DNA from: Motacilla alba alba
Lineage: Eukaryota > Chordata > Aves > Passeriformes > Motacillidae
Assembly: GCF_015832195.1 (NCBI RefSeq)
Contig: NC_052046.1
Location: forward strand, 41,550,473 to 41,614,472
Reading direction: 5' to 3'
DNA: 64,000 nt
A model generated the notes under the pieces. The model did no database searches and was not told the origin of the DNA. It was given only the letters and a program-made list of their open reading frames with translations. Below are positions 47,093 to 60,500 of this stretch, in pieces. Position numbers and translations under genes: made by a program. Every line of letters begins with the position of its first letter. The first letter of the stretch is position 1.

Positions 47093-50000
47093 GCCTGCCT
47101 GGACCCGTCAGGGCTGAGGAAAAACAGGTGATGGCTATGGGATGGGTACCCAAAGCTGCCAACACTATCCCCCAATGCACATTCCTGCACCAGGAGAAGC
47201 CTTGCTCAAGTTTTTCAGTATGTTTTCCAATGATTCTTTGTTTTTTTCTTTTTGGTACTTTCAACTTCAGCTTCTGTACATAGTCATCTCATTCCTTTGA
47301 TGTTTCTACCTCTTCCTTTCTTTGCACCTTCCCCTCCCCGACTGTCAGCTAAGCTATTTACAGATGGCTTTTTTCACCCTCCTGGTACCTGACGTGCCAG
47401 CACCAAAAGAATTCTCATCATTTTGCCTCTAACCGCCTTCTCTTTGGGCCACCGTCACAGCTGGCAAAGCTTCAGCCTTTCACACGTGTGTTTTGGGCAG
47501 CAGGTGGGTAAGGGCTGACAAAGCGACTTCCTAAGGCCTGCAGAGCAATGCACTGCAAGCCAGACCTGCTCTCTTTCAGGCAAGGCTTCTTGGAAAGGAC
47601 TTCAGAATTCCCATCATGGAAATGAAGCACTGTCGTCAGAGCACTAGACGGTGAAAGGATTTGAAAGGGGATAGGAAGCTCAGCTTGCAGAGGAGACACA
47701 AGAAGCTTTCTCCCCACCAGACTTTTGGCATCACAATAGCAGTGCTCCATGCTGGCCATGGATCCCCAGGACATGCCCTGTTTGCACACCCCTCCTGCTG
47801 GCAATGGACTCACTTTGGCTGTGGTGTGGGGCAGAGAAGGAAACAGGCACCCAGAGAGGGATCATTTCCCTGTGTTTCAGAAAATGACAGCAGAGCAGCC
47901 TTTCTCAGTAAAGTCATCTGAAATTCCTTCATAGTCGTAATAATCTGGATTGTCTTAAGGGTGGGGGTCAATGATGTAACAAAACTCAGGAGGCCCCAAC
48001 CTCCTCAGCATATCATTTCAGTCAAGGTACTGGCTTCAGACCAAGTGCCTTTCCTGACTTCACCTAACCCTCCAGTGCTTCTCAAACTCAAATGTTTCTT
48101 CTTGTCTTTTGTCAGCTTAACCACTGATGCCTTCTTTGCCTACAGCTGGAGAGAGCTTTCCAGCTGCCACCTCTGCTCCTCTGTCAGCCCCTTTTCTCCC
48201 TGCTTCCAGGGGCCACCCGCAGTTCCACATGCCTTTCTTCTGCACATTCATGCTCGACACATCACCTACCATTACTACACTTGCCCTGGTGGAGTAATTT
48301 TATGCTTTGCTCTGAGAAGACGGGAAGAGGTCTAAAAATTTGCCTAAGATAAATTGAGGGAGGAATCTTCCCCAGCCACTGTGGCAAGCAGAGGGAAAAT
48401 ACAAAAATGTCTCAATATTGCTTGCAGCAGACTTGTATAAAACATATGAACATGAATGTCTTAAAACTTAGCAAGAGAAAAACATGTAAACACTCGATGC
48501 AGTGAAGAACAGCAGTGCTTCAGTCCTGTCACCACCTCATCTTTCCAAGAAACATCACTCAAAGAAGAAAACTCTGTCGCACTTGGACCTACTTCATGCA
48601 GAGGAACTATCCGCTTGGTATTCTTTTGTGTTCTCTGCCATAGAAAGTTTTGGTGATGCTTTAATCAAACCGACAATAAAAGTCTGTCAAAAGAAATTTA
48701 GAAGACATCGAGGAAGTGAGAATCACAAATAAACCTGATTTGGCAAAAGTTATCTCATTTAAATGCTCTAGGAGCTTAAGAATACTGATGAGGATTCTTA
48801 GCACCGTGTAGGCAAACTTAAGTTAGAGTAGGCAACCATCCTTCAGAGACCTTTTCAGTTGTAGGGAACATGGGTGTTTTGTCAGATCTACACATTCTGT
48901 TGCATTCTGGTTTGCAAATTTGGACTGAAGTGCAGAAACCACAATTTCTTTTCCAAGGCTCAGGTAGTATTTGTTCGATGTGTGTGATGTTGGAGAGGTC
49001 CTTAGGGAAAAGGACATGCCTCTCTTTTCTTTCTTGGTCTCCTACACGCTCTGGCACGCAAAGCCATACTTGCTGTTCTAGTCATTAGGTACAAGGTGCT
49101 GCTAAGATGGTTGAGTAATTCAGGAACAAACAGCCATGCTGCCCTACTAGGGACATAGCTCTGGAAATGAGCAGAAAGATAAACCATGTGATGGTATTCA
49201 CTTTAGAAATGTTCCACTGCAGCTTTTCCTGCAGTAGAGTCACATTTCCTGTACTGTCCGAGACAATTCCGTGCGCCCAGAGCTGCCTTGAGGCCCATCA
49301 TTTAGGAGTCTCCAGCTGTAAATCTCACAGCCACGGGATCAAAAGTCCTTTCCACTGCTGGTCCTTTCCACCTCTATTCCAGATCTGGGCATACACCCAG
49401 TCTCCTGACTGGTGAGGATAGATTTGAACATTCAGGGTTATTAGTGTTAGGAATGAGGTCCCATACGTCCAATTCAATAAACCACAAACTTCAACTTCAG
49501 CAGCAGTTTTAATTGAGGTCAGCCATTTTACTTGCAATGAAATAATGCAATCAGATAGAATTCAGGAGTTACAGAAATTTGGCAGTGGTTCGGAGAAAGC
49601 ATGAGCAAGAATCAATTGATCAGGGTACAGGGAGTGCTTGCCACCCTGTTTAAGGTACGAAGGGATAAGGATCCCAACAGAACTTATACATACTGTATGC
49701 TAATACAGATTCACCAAGAGTTTCCCATAAATCTCCGCCTATTTTTGATTCTTGAAATCTATGTCACTCAACTGCAATGTGCAGGCTGCAGTTGTTGCTA
49801 TGGGGTCTTGTGGTCTCTTCAGGGCTCTTGTTGGAGGAAGGCCAAAGGTCTTCCTCACATGTCCTCTGGATAACCTGTCAGGTTAGGCATGCGCATTATC
49901 TTTGGTGTTCTACTGTGGGAGGACAAAAATGGGGCAAGAAATGGTGGTGGTGCTTTGGTCCCAAGGCCTCTCTGCTAGAGTGAGTCAGACAGAAGGATCC

Positions 50001-50463
50001 TTCTTGCATTTCCTGTCACAGCATTTCCCTGCTGAAATCACAGCCATGGCTATGATGTAAAATGTTTAGAATTAATAGTGCTGAAAGATCCCTTGTCTCT
50101 GTAGCTAGGAGAAAGCTGTAAATGTAATTAAAGTAGTGCTTCTCCTTGTTTGCTGCTTTCTAGAACTAAGGAAGGTCCAGCTGGAACAAGCCTTCTGGTT
50201 TTTGCTCAGAAGCAATAGTGGCCAAGGAGCACTAATGTGCTTCCTCACATCCTGGTCCCTTCTCAGTGCTCAGCTCCTCAGGGTGTGCTCTAGGGGCTTA
50301 GTGTGCTTTTACTCTTGGATGCCTTGAGCAAGAGGTTATGGACCAGGAGGGCTTTTTGTGTTGCTTTGTAGCAGAGGAGAACTTTGCAGGCTTTTTTTGG
50401 CATTAGCTGTAGAGAAGGTCTGGTTCTATGCATGAGTTCACAAAGCAGCCTAGGGCGGTTGCT

Positions 50464-50475
50464 ATTGTGATGTCA
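50464..50475 (+). promoter_or_regulatory. CRE-like motif upstream of PAK-like copy 2
   Basis: ATTGTGATGTCA about 200 bp upstream of the copy 2 start codon, unchanged from copy 1. Confidence 0.4.
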
Positions 50476-50675
50476 GCGTTTGCATCGCAGCGATGTCAAG
50501 GCAAAGTTGCTGCGCCGAGGCCCCGTAGGGCTCAGTGTGCAGAGCAGCTCTGTGGCACGCTCCCTGCTGGTAGAACCTGCTGATCAAAGAGGTCTCTGCC
50601 AGCAGCACTCTGGGTAGTTTTGGTTTTCCCCTGTAGGAGTTGTCTGGTGCAGACTTGAGCAGCGCTTCTCAAGCC

Positions 50676-53600
50676 ATGGAGGGAGTGTGTGCCGCAGCGT
50701 TCACGGCTTTTTCCGTGGCTTATTCCGGGTACTTTTTCACCCACCTGGCGCGTAAGTTGACCTTGCTGCATATAGAAACCCAAATGCCAGAAAGAGACCT
50801 TTAGTTGGGTAAAGCCGCTGCCCAGAGCTCCAGCTAAGAAGGAGGTGTCTCTAGCCAGCGGGGCGTGGGCAGCATTTGTAATGTAGCCTGCATGGGTTCC
50901 GCTCCTGCCGAGGCATTGCCTGTGGCAATGGAGTCTGGAGTCTCGTCAGTTTGCTGGCTCAAGCAAGACAACTTCCAAGATGGGAAGACTGGGAGAGCTT
51001 GGCAGGAGTCCTTGTAAAAGCTGTGCACTGCTCTCCAGGACTGAGGGAAAGTCCCTCAGGTCAAGTCTTCTTGTCTGCATTCCCTCATCCCAGCATGTGC
51101 ATGTGGAACCTGACACCTGCCGCGCGCTAAAAGAGCCATTTGTTCTGTGCTGAAATCACAGAATCCGCTTGCAAAAGGCCTCTGCGAAGAGGCATTTCAG
51201 AGGAGTTCTTGTATGCTGCCGAACACAGGAGCTGTTCCCGTGCTGTGTCACGATAGAACTGCCCCCACGGCTAAGGGGGACTTGGGTGAAGCTTTTCTGG
51301 TGAAAGGTTTTCAGTAAGCTCATGGCAATTGCTGCCGGCAATGTCTTGAGAAAACTGAAGTACAGGAAAGAGAGGAGCTGTAGCTCCTGCTGGGTGGGGT
51401 GGGGCAGAAGCAATGACTGTTACAGAAGCACTTGAAGACTTCCTCAGTCTCATGTTACTATGGGTTCAGTAGCCACAGAGGACAAGAGGTAGACACCAGG
51501 CAATATTCTGTACTTTTGTTGTCTTGCTTGCTGTGTGACACAAGGGCTGCTGCTGGAGTGATGTAGCGAAAGCAGAATGCTCTGTCTTTGGGTTGACTTT
51601 TTGGCGGGCTTGCCCAACACAGGCAGTTTTCTTAAAGCATCTGGTTCTTTTTGCCTTGTGTGTTGCAGGTCACATCACCCGTGCCTGGAGAGGATCTGGT
51701 CTTTGGGTGAGTGGCAAAGGAGCCTCTGGTGCTGGAAGCATTTGACAATTGTGGAGCAAGCCGTGAGCTGGGCCTGTTGCAGTCCAGTGCCAGCCGGCTT
51801 GGATGAATGAAAGAACAGTCCAGACTCTTTGCAGCAGCAGCAGCAGCAAGAGGATCCCGGGCTGTTTTCTCCAGTTCCTTTCCAGAGCTTTTTAAGCAGC
51901 TGAAAGTGGGGCTGCTTGGTGCTTTAAGCCATGATGGAATTTCTCCTGTACAAGAGAGTGCAGTCCCATCTAAGTGGCCCGTTTTACTTGACTTTGGGCA
52001 AGTTAGAGTACCATTTCTCTGCAGAAGATTTCTCCTTAGTGCATCTGGGTCTAGAGCTGAACAGAAAGAAGGTTAGGTGTCCCTGCCGCTGCTGTCTGTC
52101 TGCAGAGCCCAAAACCAACCTGGGAGTCTCCTGTGGCTGCGTGTCTTCCCGAAGAAGAGGCCAAAGGGGAGGAGGATGCCCAGCCAACTGCACCTGCTGC
52201 CTCGGCAGGGCCTGAGCATCCAGCATCAGTAAGTGGCAGCTCTGGGTAGTCCTGTGGCTGGAGCAAAGCGTAGCTAAAAGTTGCTGATCAGAGAGCACCT
52301 GCCGTGCCTGGCTGAAGATGCTGAGGGCTGGAATCTTTCCAGCCCTCCCCCCAGCCAGTGAGGCCTGGAAAAGGGGTGTGGAACTTGGATGTTTAGGCAT
52401 CACTTTCCTCCTGTTCTGAGCGGGGCTATGAATTTGTCTTAGCAAGAGACAAGAGGTAGCATTAGGATGTCTTTGGATGCTCCTGGGGCACAAGTGAGGC
52501 CCTTGGTGCAGCCCAGTGGCTGTGCAGGCTCCCTGTCCCCAGCGGTAAGAGCAGTGCAAAGATGCAGTTCAGAAGCTTGCAGGATAGGAGGAGACACTGT
52601 CCCCAGGAGGGACCTGGCCCTCCCCAGAGAGCAGCTGTCAGTAGCTAAGGAACAGCTGAGATGCAGCGGGGTATATAGGTAATGAAGATAGGTAAGGTTC
52701 TGAATGGCAGGTCCTTTCCTGTCCCTCATGCTGCTGTGTGTCCACAGAGCACAAGGGCAGGGTCAGCACCTGCTCCGGCTGCCTCTGGACCCGAGGAAGA
52801 GGCTGAAGAGGAGGAAGGTGCCGATGAACCTGCCCCCGCTGTCATCCCACGGCCCGAGGAAACATCATCAGTAAGTGCCTGCTTTGGTTAGCAGTGCCTG
52901 TGGTGTCATTTTGTCCGTCACGCAGAAGCAGCCTTTGGCTTTTGCGCCTTGAGCTGGAGAAGCGGGCTGCAAAAGCTGAGAGGCGAAGAGCCCTGGATGT
53001 GGCCAGCAGCATCTTCCTAGGGGCTTGCATTAGAAATGGGATGGGAGGGGCCTGTCTGCCAGGCCCATTTGTGACCCAAATTCCTTTCTTGTCGCAGAGC
53101 TCCACCTCCTCTGTGCTGGCACCTGCACGGGCTGCAGCGGAAGGCTCTGAAGAAGGCTCCGGTCCCCAGGCTGGAAGCTCAAGCACGAGCAGCTCGTGCA
53201 CCTGGAGCACGACTAGCTCCTCTGGCAGCAGAGAGCAGCTGCGAGAGAGGACAGAGGACAAGTGCCTGGCCATGCTGAGTACGTCCTTTGTGATCCCTGT
53301 CTGCTGGAGCAGTGCCTTGCATGTGCGTGTGCCGGCATGAGCTGTCCCGCCTGCTGCTCCTGCTCAGCTGACTGCCGGGTCCTGAGGCCTCGACACAGGA
53401 CCTGCTGTTGTGCTTTGAGGTGGTGAGGGATCACCGGGCTGTTGCTGCTGCCTCTGAGAGCAGCTCAGCCTGGTTTGGCTTTGCCTGAGCTTCCCTGTAG
53501 GCAAAAGGCAAAACAGAGCTAGTTTCTGGCTGAGCAGGAGGCTGTGACCTAGCGAATGAGTAGGCCTGCAGGAGCTCCTGTGGGGCCCAGCTGCTGTGGG

Positions 53601-54289
53601 GCACGGCCAAGGTCATCTTCAGAACTCAGCCTGTCCTAAAGGCTGAGGGACCTCATTCCTAAGGCCCATCCCAGTAGGCTGTACCAAGAGCTGCTGCAGG
53701 CAGAAAGGCAGGACGGCATTGTTTAGGGAAAAGTCCTGCTTCAAGGTGGAGAGTGCGCTTCTGCTGGAAGCGCTGTGCAATATTCTTCCTGCTCTGGAAA
53801 GGGCAGCTGCTGATAACAATGGATTCCAGAACCCAAGATGCCTTTGATGTTTGCAAGGATTAAAGCTTTGGTTGAATGTAACCCAGTGCTCATTGCCAGG
53901 AACAAAAGGTTCTGTTTTTCCTGCTGCCCTGAATGTTTATAGCCAGCAATCACTTCTCTTGGTTACAGTTTTCTGATCGCTGTCTCCTCTGCACTGCTTC
54001 TGCATATGCTTATATATTAATTTAGACTTTTAGTTTTGTGCAGACCATCTGTGCTGCAGGGCTTCTTGTCTTGCTGCTGTTGTTTCTGAGGTGCTGGTGC
54101 TGTGGTTGTTTCCCGACTGCCTGAGTTGAAAGGGCCCAGTGTCCCAGAGAGTGGGGCTGCCTTTGTGATCTGCTGCAGGATGGGATCTCTTTTGAAGTGA
54201 GCATCTTTCCTTGGGACTTTTCCAGAGATGCTGGTGAGCGAGGGAGATCCTGAGGCGAAATACACAGAACTGGAAACTATTGGCAAAGG
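50676..54289 (+). CDS. PAK-like kinase, copy 2, 5' six exons only
   Basis: Exons 50676-50751, 51669-51706, 52106-52228, 52748-52870, 53098-53278 and 54226-54289 reproduce the first six exons of copy 1 with the same phases and intact AG/GT borders (the donor after exon 5 is GTACGT instead of GTAGGT). They encode the non-PAK N-terminus and the beginning of the glycine loop, up to IGKG. No stop or frameshift is seen. The kinase exons should follow after 55,407 but are replaced by the gap, so it is unknown whether this copy is functional or has the normal exon-7 donor. Confidence 0.85.
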
Positions 54290-55407
54290 GTGAGTGCAGC
54301 CAGAGTTCCTTCTTCAGAGGGAGGGGCTGTGCATTTTGCTGGTGTCACATCTCCCCAGAGTGACCTCAGGCAAGCTCCAAAGCTGTCCAGACGCTGGGTT
54401 AGGCTGATGCCTGATGCTCTCTCAGTACTGGTCAGCAGTTATAGCTGTGGTCCGAAGGCGTGGCATGGACACCTGGATGCTGGCAATGTCTTTTCTGCGG
54501 CAAAGAGCAGCGCCTGGCAGATCTCCTGACCCTCAAGTGTGTTGCACCCGTTTGCCGCTTTTTGTAGGAGAAATCATTTTTGCATGTCTCACAAGAGTAG
54601 AGAAAGTGTGAAAATGAAAGGAGGAGAAAGTTCATTGCCTCAAAAGGTCAAGTGAGCAGCTGAGAGCTGTCAGGGAACAGCTCTCGGTAACATTTCTTTC
54701 CCGCATTTTGCTGACAACAAGGTTCAGTGGTTCAGGATGACACCACCTAGTCTAGAAGCCAACAGCAGAAATGAAAGAAGCAGCTGTCTTTTGTAGTTGA
54801 GGTGGCAAAAGACAAAGCTTCAGGGCAATGCCCAGTGCCACTGCACTCTGGAGGAAAAGGCATCATGTGCCTGATGGCAGACCCCTCGTGGATCCTGTGG
54901 GGTTTAGGCCTTTCCTGCAAAGAATCCACCAAGCTGTTCCCTTTGAAAGCCAGCTGTGCTGACTGAGAATGGGACTGATTTGCAACATGTTCTCTGGGAG
55001 AAGCCAAATGTACAAGAAGTCGCCAGAAAAGCAGAGTCCTTCCCGTGTCTGGTGCATGGAAGAGAAGCAGCTGCCCGTGGCTCTGGACTCAGAAGGCAGC
55101 TGTCTAAGCATCCTGTGTTTTGAGTACTTCTCCATATGTGTGTGCAGCAATGGAAGCCTTTGCCTGCTCTGGCTGTGGCTGCAGCTGTGGCTGAACACTA
55201 TATTCCTTGCAAGCTGGGGAAGGGATCTGTGTCTAGAGGCTTTCTGCCAATGGCTGTTGCATGGCTTCAGGCTTCTCAGAAGGCCTGAGTGGTGGTGCTT
55301 GAGTTTGGCAGGTAGACCCCAAGGAGAGGTGTGAGAAGGCCCAGCTGATAGGTTCCTGGAAAAATCCCACACATGCACAGATAGAGGAAGAGCAAAGGGG
55401 GAAGAGA

Positions 55408-56407
55408 NNNNNNNNNNNNNNNNNNNNNNNNNNNNNNNNNNNNNNNNNNNNNNNNNNNNNNNNNNNNNNNNNNNNNNNNNNNNNNNNNNNNNNNNNNNNN
55501 NNNNNNNNNNNNNNNNNNNNNNNNNNNNNNNNNNNNNNNNNNNNNNNNNNNNNNNNNNNNNNNNNNNNNNNNNNNNNNNNNNNNNNNNNNNNNNNNNNNN
55601 NNNNNNNNNNNNNNNNNNNNNNNNNNNNNNNNNNNNNNNNNNNNNNNNNNNNNNNNNNNNNNNNNNNNNNNNNNNNNNNNNNNNNNNNNNNNNNNNNNNN
55701 NNNNNNNNNNNNNNNNNNNNNNNNNNNNNNNNNNNNNNNNNNNNNNNNNNNNNNNNNNNNNNNNNNNNNNNNNNNNNNNNNNNNNNNNNNNNNNNNNNNN
55801 NNNNNNNNNNNNNNNNNNNNNNNNNNNNNNNNNNNNNNNNNNNNNNNNNNNNNNNNNNNNNNNNNNNNNNNNNNNNNNNNNNNNNNNNNNNNNNNNNNNN
55901 NNNNNNNNNNNNNNNNNNNNNNNNNNNNNNNNNNNNNNNNNNNNNNNNNNNNNNNNNNNNNNNNNNNNNNNNNNNNNNNNNNNNNNNNNNNNNNNNNNNN
56001 NNNNNNNNNNNNNNNNNNNNNNNNNNNNNNNNNNNNNNNNNNNNNNNNNNNNNNNNNNNNNNNNNNNNNNNNNNNNNNNNNNNNNNNNNNNNNNNNNNNN
56101 NNNNNNNNNNNNNNNNNNNNNNNNNNNNNNNNNNNNNNNNNNNNNNNNNNNNNNNNNNNNNNNNNNNNNNNNNNNNNNNNNNNNNNNNNNNNNNNNNNNN
56201 NNNNNNNNNNNNNNNNNNNNNNNNNNNNNNNNNNNNNNNNNNNNNNNNNNNNNNNNNNNNNNNNNNNNNNNNNNNNNNNNNNNNNNNNNNNNNNNNNNNN
56301 NNNNNNNNNNNNNNNNNNNNNNNNNNNNNNNNNNNNNNNNNNNNNNNNNNNNNNNNNNNNNNNNNNNNNNNNNNNNNNNNNNNNNNNNNNNNNNNNNNNN
56401 NNNNNNN
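55408..56407. other. Assembly gap of exactly 1,000 N
   Basis: The run of N is exactly 1,000 bases, suggesting a placeholder rather than a measured size. The bases on either side (…gggggaagaga | tctcttccccc…) are exact reverse complements, so both arms of an inverted repeat end at the same position. Confidence 0.98.
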
Positions 56408-57525
56408 TCTCTTCCCCCTTTGCTCTTCCTCTATCTGTGCATGTGTGGGATTTTTCTAGGAACCTATCAGCTGGGCCTTCTCACACCTCTCCTTGGGGTC
56501 TACCTGCCAAACTCAAGCACCACCACTCAGGCCTTCTGAGAAGCCTGAAGCCATGCAACAGCCATTGGCAGAAAGCCTCTAGACACAGATCCCTTCCCCA
56601 GCTTGCAAGGAAAATAGTGTCCAGCCACAGCTGCAGCCACAGCCAGAGCAGGCAAAGGCTTCTATAGCTGCACACACAAATGGAGAAGTACTCAAAACAC
56701 AGGATGCTTAGACAGCTGCCTTCTGAGTCCAGAGCCACGGGCAGCTGCTTCTCTTCCATGCACCAGACACGGGAAGGACTCTGCTTTTCTGGCGACTTCT
56801 TGTACATTTGGCTTCTCCCAGAGAACATGTTGCAAATCAGTCCCATTCTCAGTCAGCAGAGCTGGCTTTCAAAGGGAACAGCTTGGTGGATTCTTTGCAG
56901 AAAAGGCCTAAACCCCACAGGATCCATGAGGGGTCTGCCATCAGGCACATGATGCCTTTTCCTCCAGAGTGCAGTGGCACTGGGCATTGCCCTGAAGCTT
57001 TGTCTTTTGCCACCTCAACTACAAAAGACAGCTGCTTCTTTCATTTCTGCTGTTGGCTTCTAGACTAGGCGGTGTCATCCTGAACCACTGAACCTTGTTG
57101 TCAGCAAAATGCGGGAAAGAAATGTTACCGAGAGCTGTTCCCTGACAGCTCTCAGCTGCTCACTTGACCTTTTGAGGCAATGAACTTTCTCCTCCTTTCA
57201 TTTTCACACTTTCTCTACTCTTGTGAGACATGCAAAAATGATTTCTCCTACAAAAAGCGGCAAACGGGTGCAACACACTTGAGGGTCAGGAGATCTGCCA
57301 GGCGCTGCTCTTTGCCGCAGAAAAGACATTGCCAGCATCCAGGTGTCCATGCCACGCCTTCGGACCACAGCTCTAACTGCTGACCAGTACTGAGAGAGCA
57401 TCAGGCATCAGCCTAACCCAGCATCTGGACAGCTTTGGAGCTTGCCTGTGGTCACTCTGGGGAGATGTGACACCAGCAAAATGCACAGCCCCTCCCTCTG
57501 AAGAAGGAACTCTGGCTGCACTCAC

Positions 57526-60500
57526 CCTTTGCCAATAGTTTCCAGTTCTGTGTATTTCGCCTCAGGATCTCCCTCGCTCACCAGCATCTCTGGAAAAGTC
57601 CCAAGGAAAGATGCTCACTTCAAAAGAGATCCCATCCTGCAGCAGATCACAAAGGCAGCCCCACTCTCTGGGACACTGGGCCCTTTCAACTCAGGCAGTC
57701 GGGAAACAACCACAGCACCAGCACCTCAGAAACAACAGCAGCAAGACAAGAAGCCCTGCAGCACAGATGGTCTGCACAAAACTAAAAGTCTAAACTAATA
57801 AATAAGCACATGCAGAAGCAGTGCAGAGGAGACAGTGATCAGAAAACTGTAACCAAGAGAAGTGATTGCTGGCTATAAACATTCAGGGCAGCAGGAAAAA
57901 CAGAACCTTTTGTTCCTGGCAATGCGCACTGGGTGACATTCAACCAAAGCTTTAATCCTTGCAAACATCAAAGGCATCTTGGGTTCTGGAATCCATTGTT
58001 ATCAGCAGCTGCCCTTTCCAGAGCAGGAAGAATATTGCACAGCGCTTCCAGCAGAAGCGCACTCTCCACCTTGAAGCAGGACTTTTCCCTAAACAATGCC
58101 CTTCTGCCTTTCTGCCTGCAGCAGCTCATGGTACAGCCTGCTGGGATGGGCCTTAGGAATGAGGTCCCTCAGCCTTTAGGACAGGCTGAGTTCTGAAGAT
58201 GACCTTGGCCGTGCCCCACAGCAGCTGGGCCCCACAGGAGCTCCTGCAGGCCTACTCATTCGCTAGGTCACAGCCTCCTGCTCAGCCAGAAACTAGCTCT
58301 GTTTTGCCTTTTGCCTACAGGGAAGCTCAGGCAAAGCCAAACCAGGCTGAGCTGCTCTCAGAGGCAGCAGCAACAGCCCGGTGATCCCTCACCACCTCAA
58401 AGCACAACAGCAGGTCCTGTGTCGAGGCCTCAGGACCCGGCACTCAGCTGAGCAGGAGCAGCAGGCGGGACAGCTCATGCCGGCACACGCACACGCAAGG
58501 CACTGCTCCAGCAGACAGGGATCACAAAGGACCTACTCAGCATGGCCAGGCACTTGTCCTCTGTCCTCTCTCGCAGCTGCTCTCTGCTGCCAGAGGAGCT
58601 AGTCGTGCTCCAGGTGCACGAGCTGCTCGTGCTTGAGCTTCCAGCCTGGGGACCGGAGCCTTCTTCAGAGCCTTCCGCTGCAGCCCGTGCAGGTGCCAGC
58701 ACAGAGGAGGTGGAGCTCTGCGACAAGAAAGGAATTTGGGTCACAAATGGGCCTGGCAGACAGGCCCCTCCCATCCCATTTCTAATGCAAGCCCCTAGGA
58801 AGATGCTGCTGGCCACATCCAGGGCTCTTCGCCTCTCAGCTTTTGCAGCCCGCTTCTCCAGCTCAAGGCGCAAGAGCCAAAGGCTGCTTCTGCGTGACGG
58901 ACAAAATGACACCACAGGCACTGCTAACCAAAGCAGGCACTTACTGATGATGTTTCCTCGGGCCGTGGGATGACAGCGGGGGCAGGTTCATCGGCACCTT
59001 CCTCCTCTTCAGCCTCTTCCTCGGGTCCAGAGGCAGCCGGAGCAGGTGCTGACCCTGCCCTTGTGCTCTGTGGACACACAGCAGCATGAGGGACAGGAAA
59101 GGACCTGCCATTCAGAACCTTACCTATCTTCATTACCTATATACCCCGCTGCATCTCAGCTCTTCCTTTAGCTACTGACAGCTGCTCTCTGGGGAGGGCC
59201 AGGTCCCTCCTGGGGACAGTGTCTCCTCCTATCCTGCAAGCCTCTGAACTGCATCTTTGCACTGCTCTTACCGCTGGGGACAGGGAGCCTGCACAGCCAC
59301 TGGGCTGCACCAAGGGCCTCACTTGTGCCCCAGGAGCATCCAAAGACATCCTAATGCTACCTCTTGTCTCTTGCTAAGACAAATTCATAGCCCCGCTCAG
59401 AACAGGAGGAAAGTGATGCCTAAACATCCAAGTTCCACACCCCTTTTCCAGGCCTCACTGGCTGGGGGGAGGGCTGGAAAGATTCCAGCTCTCAGCAACT
59501 TCAGCCAGGCACGGCAGGTGCTCTCTGATCAGCAACTTTTAGCTACGCTTTGCTCCAGCCACAGGACTACCCAGAACTGCCACTTACTGATGCTGGATGC
59601 TCAGGCCCTGCAGTGGCAGCAGGTGCAGTTGGCTGGGCATCCTCCTCCCCTTTGGCCTCTTCTTCAGGAAGACACGCAGCCACAGGAGACTCCCAGGTTG
59701 GTTTTGGGCTCTGCAGACAGACAGCAGCGGCAGGGACACCTAACCTTCTTTCTGTTCAGCTCTAGACCCAGATGCACTAAGGAGAAATCTTCTGCAGAGA
59801 AATGGTACTCTAACTTGCCCAAAGTCAAGTAAAACGGGCCACTTAGATGGGACTGCACTCTCTTGTACAGGAGAAATTCCATCATGGCTTAAAGCACCAA
59901 GCAGCCCCACTTTCAGCTGCTTAAAAAGCTCTTGAAAGGAACTGGAGAAAACAGCCCGGGATCCTCCTGCGGTTGCTGCTGCTGCAAAGAGTCTGGACTG
60001 TACTTTCATTCATCCAAGCCGGCTGGCACTGGACTGCAACAGGCCAAGCTCACGGCTTGCTCCACAATTGTCAAATGCTTCCAGCACCAGAGGCTCCTTT
60101 GCCACTCACCCAAAGACCAGATCCTCTCCAGGCACGGGTGATGTGACCTGCAACACACAAGGCAAAAAGAACCAGATGCTTTAAGAAAACTGCCTGTGTT
60201 GGGCAAGCCCGCCAAAAAGTCAACCCAAAGACAGAGCATTCTGCTTTCGCTACATCACTCCAGCAGCAGCCCTTGTGTCACACAGCAAGCAAGACAACAA
60301 AAGTACAGAATATGGCCTGGTGTCTACCTCTTGTCCTCTGTGGCTACTCAACCCATAGTAACTTGAGACTGAGGAAGTCTGCAAGTGCTTCTGTAACAGT
60401 CATTGCTTCTGCCCCACCCCACCCAGCAGGAGCTACAGCTCCTCTCTTTCCTGTACTTCAGTTTTCTCAAGACATTGCCTGCAGCAATTGCCATGAGCTT

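Larger units (their letters stand above)
47093..55407 (+). repeat. Amplified unit, copy 2 (direct), cut by assembly gap
   Basis: Direct repeat of 30,617-38,931, differing by scattered substitutions and a few small indels (for example a 12-bp insert near 49,222 and a shorter junction near 53,820). It ends exactly where the run of N begins. The left border falls in unique sequence at about 47,093. Confidence 0.95.
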
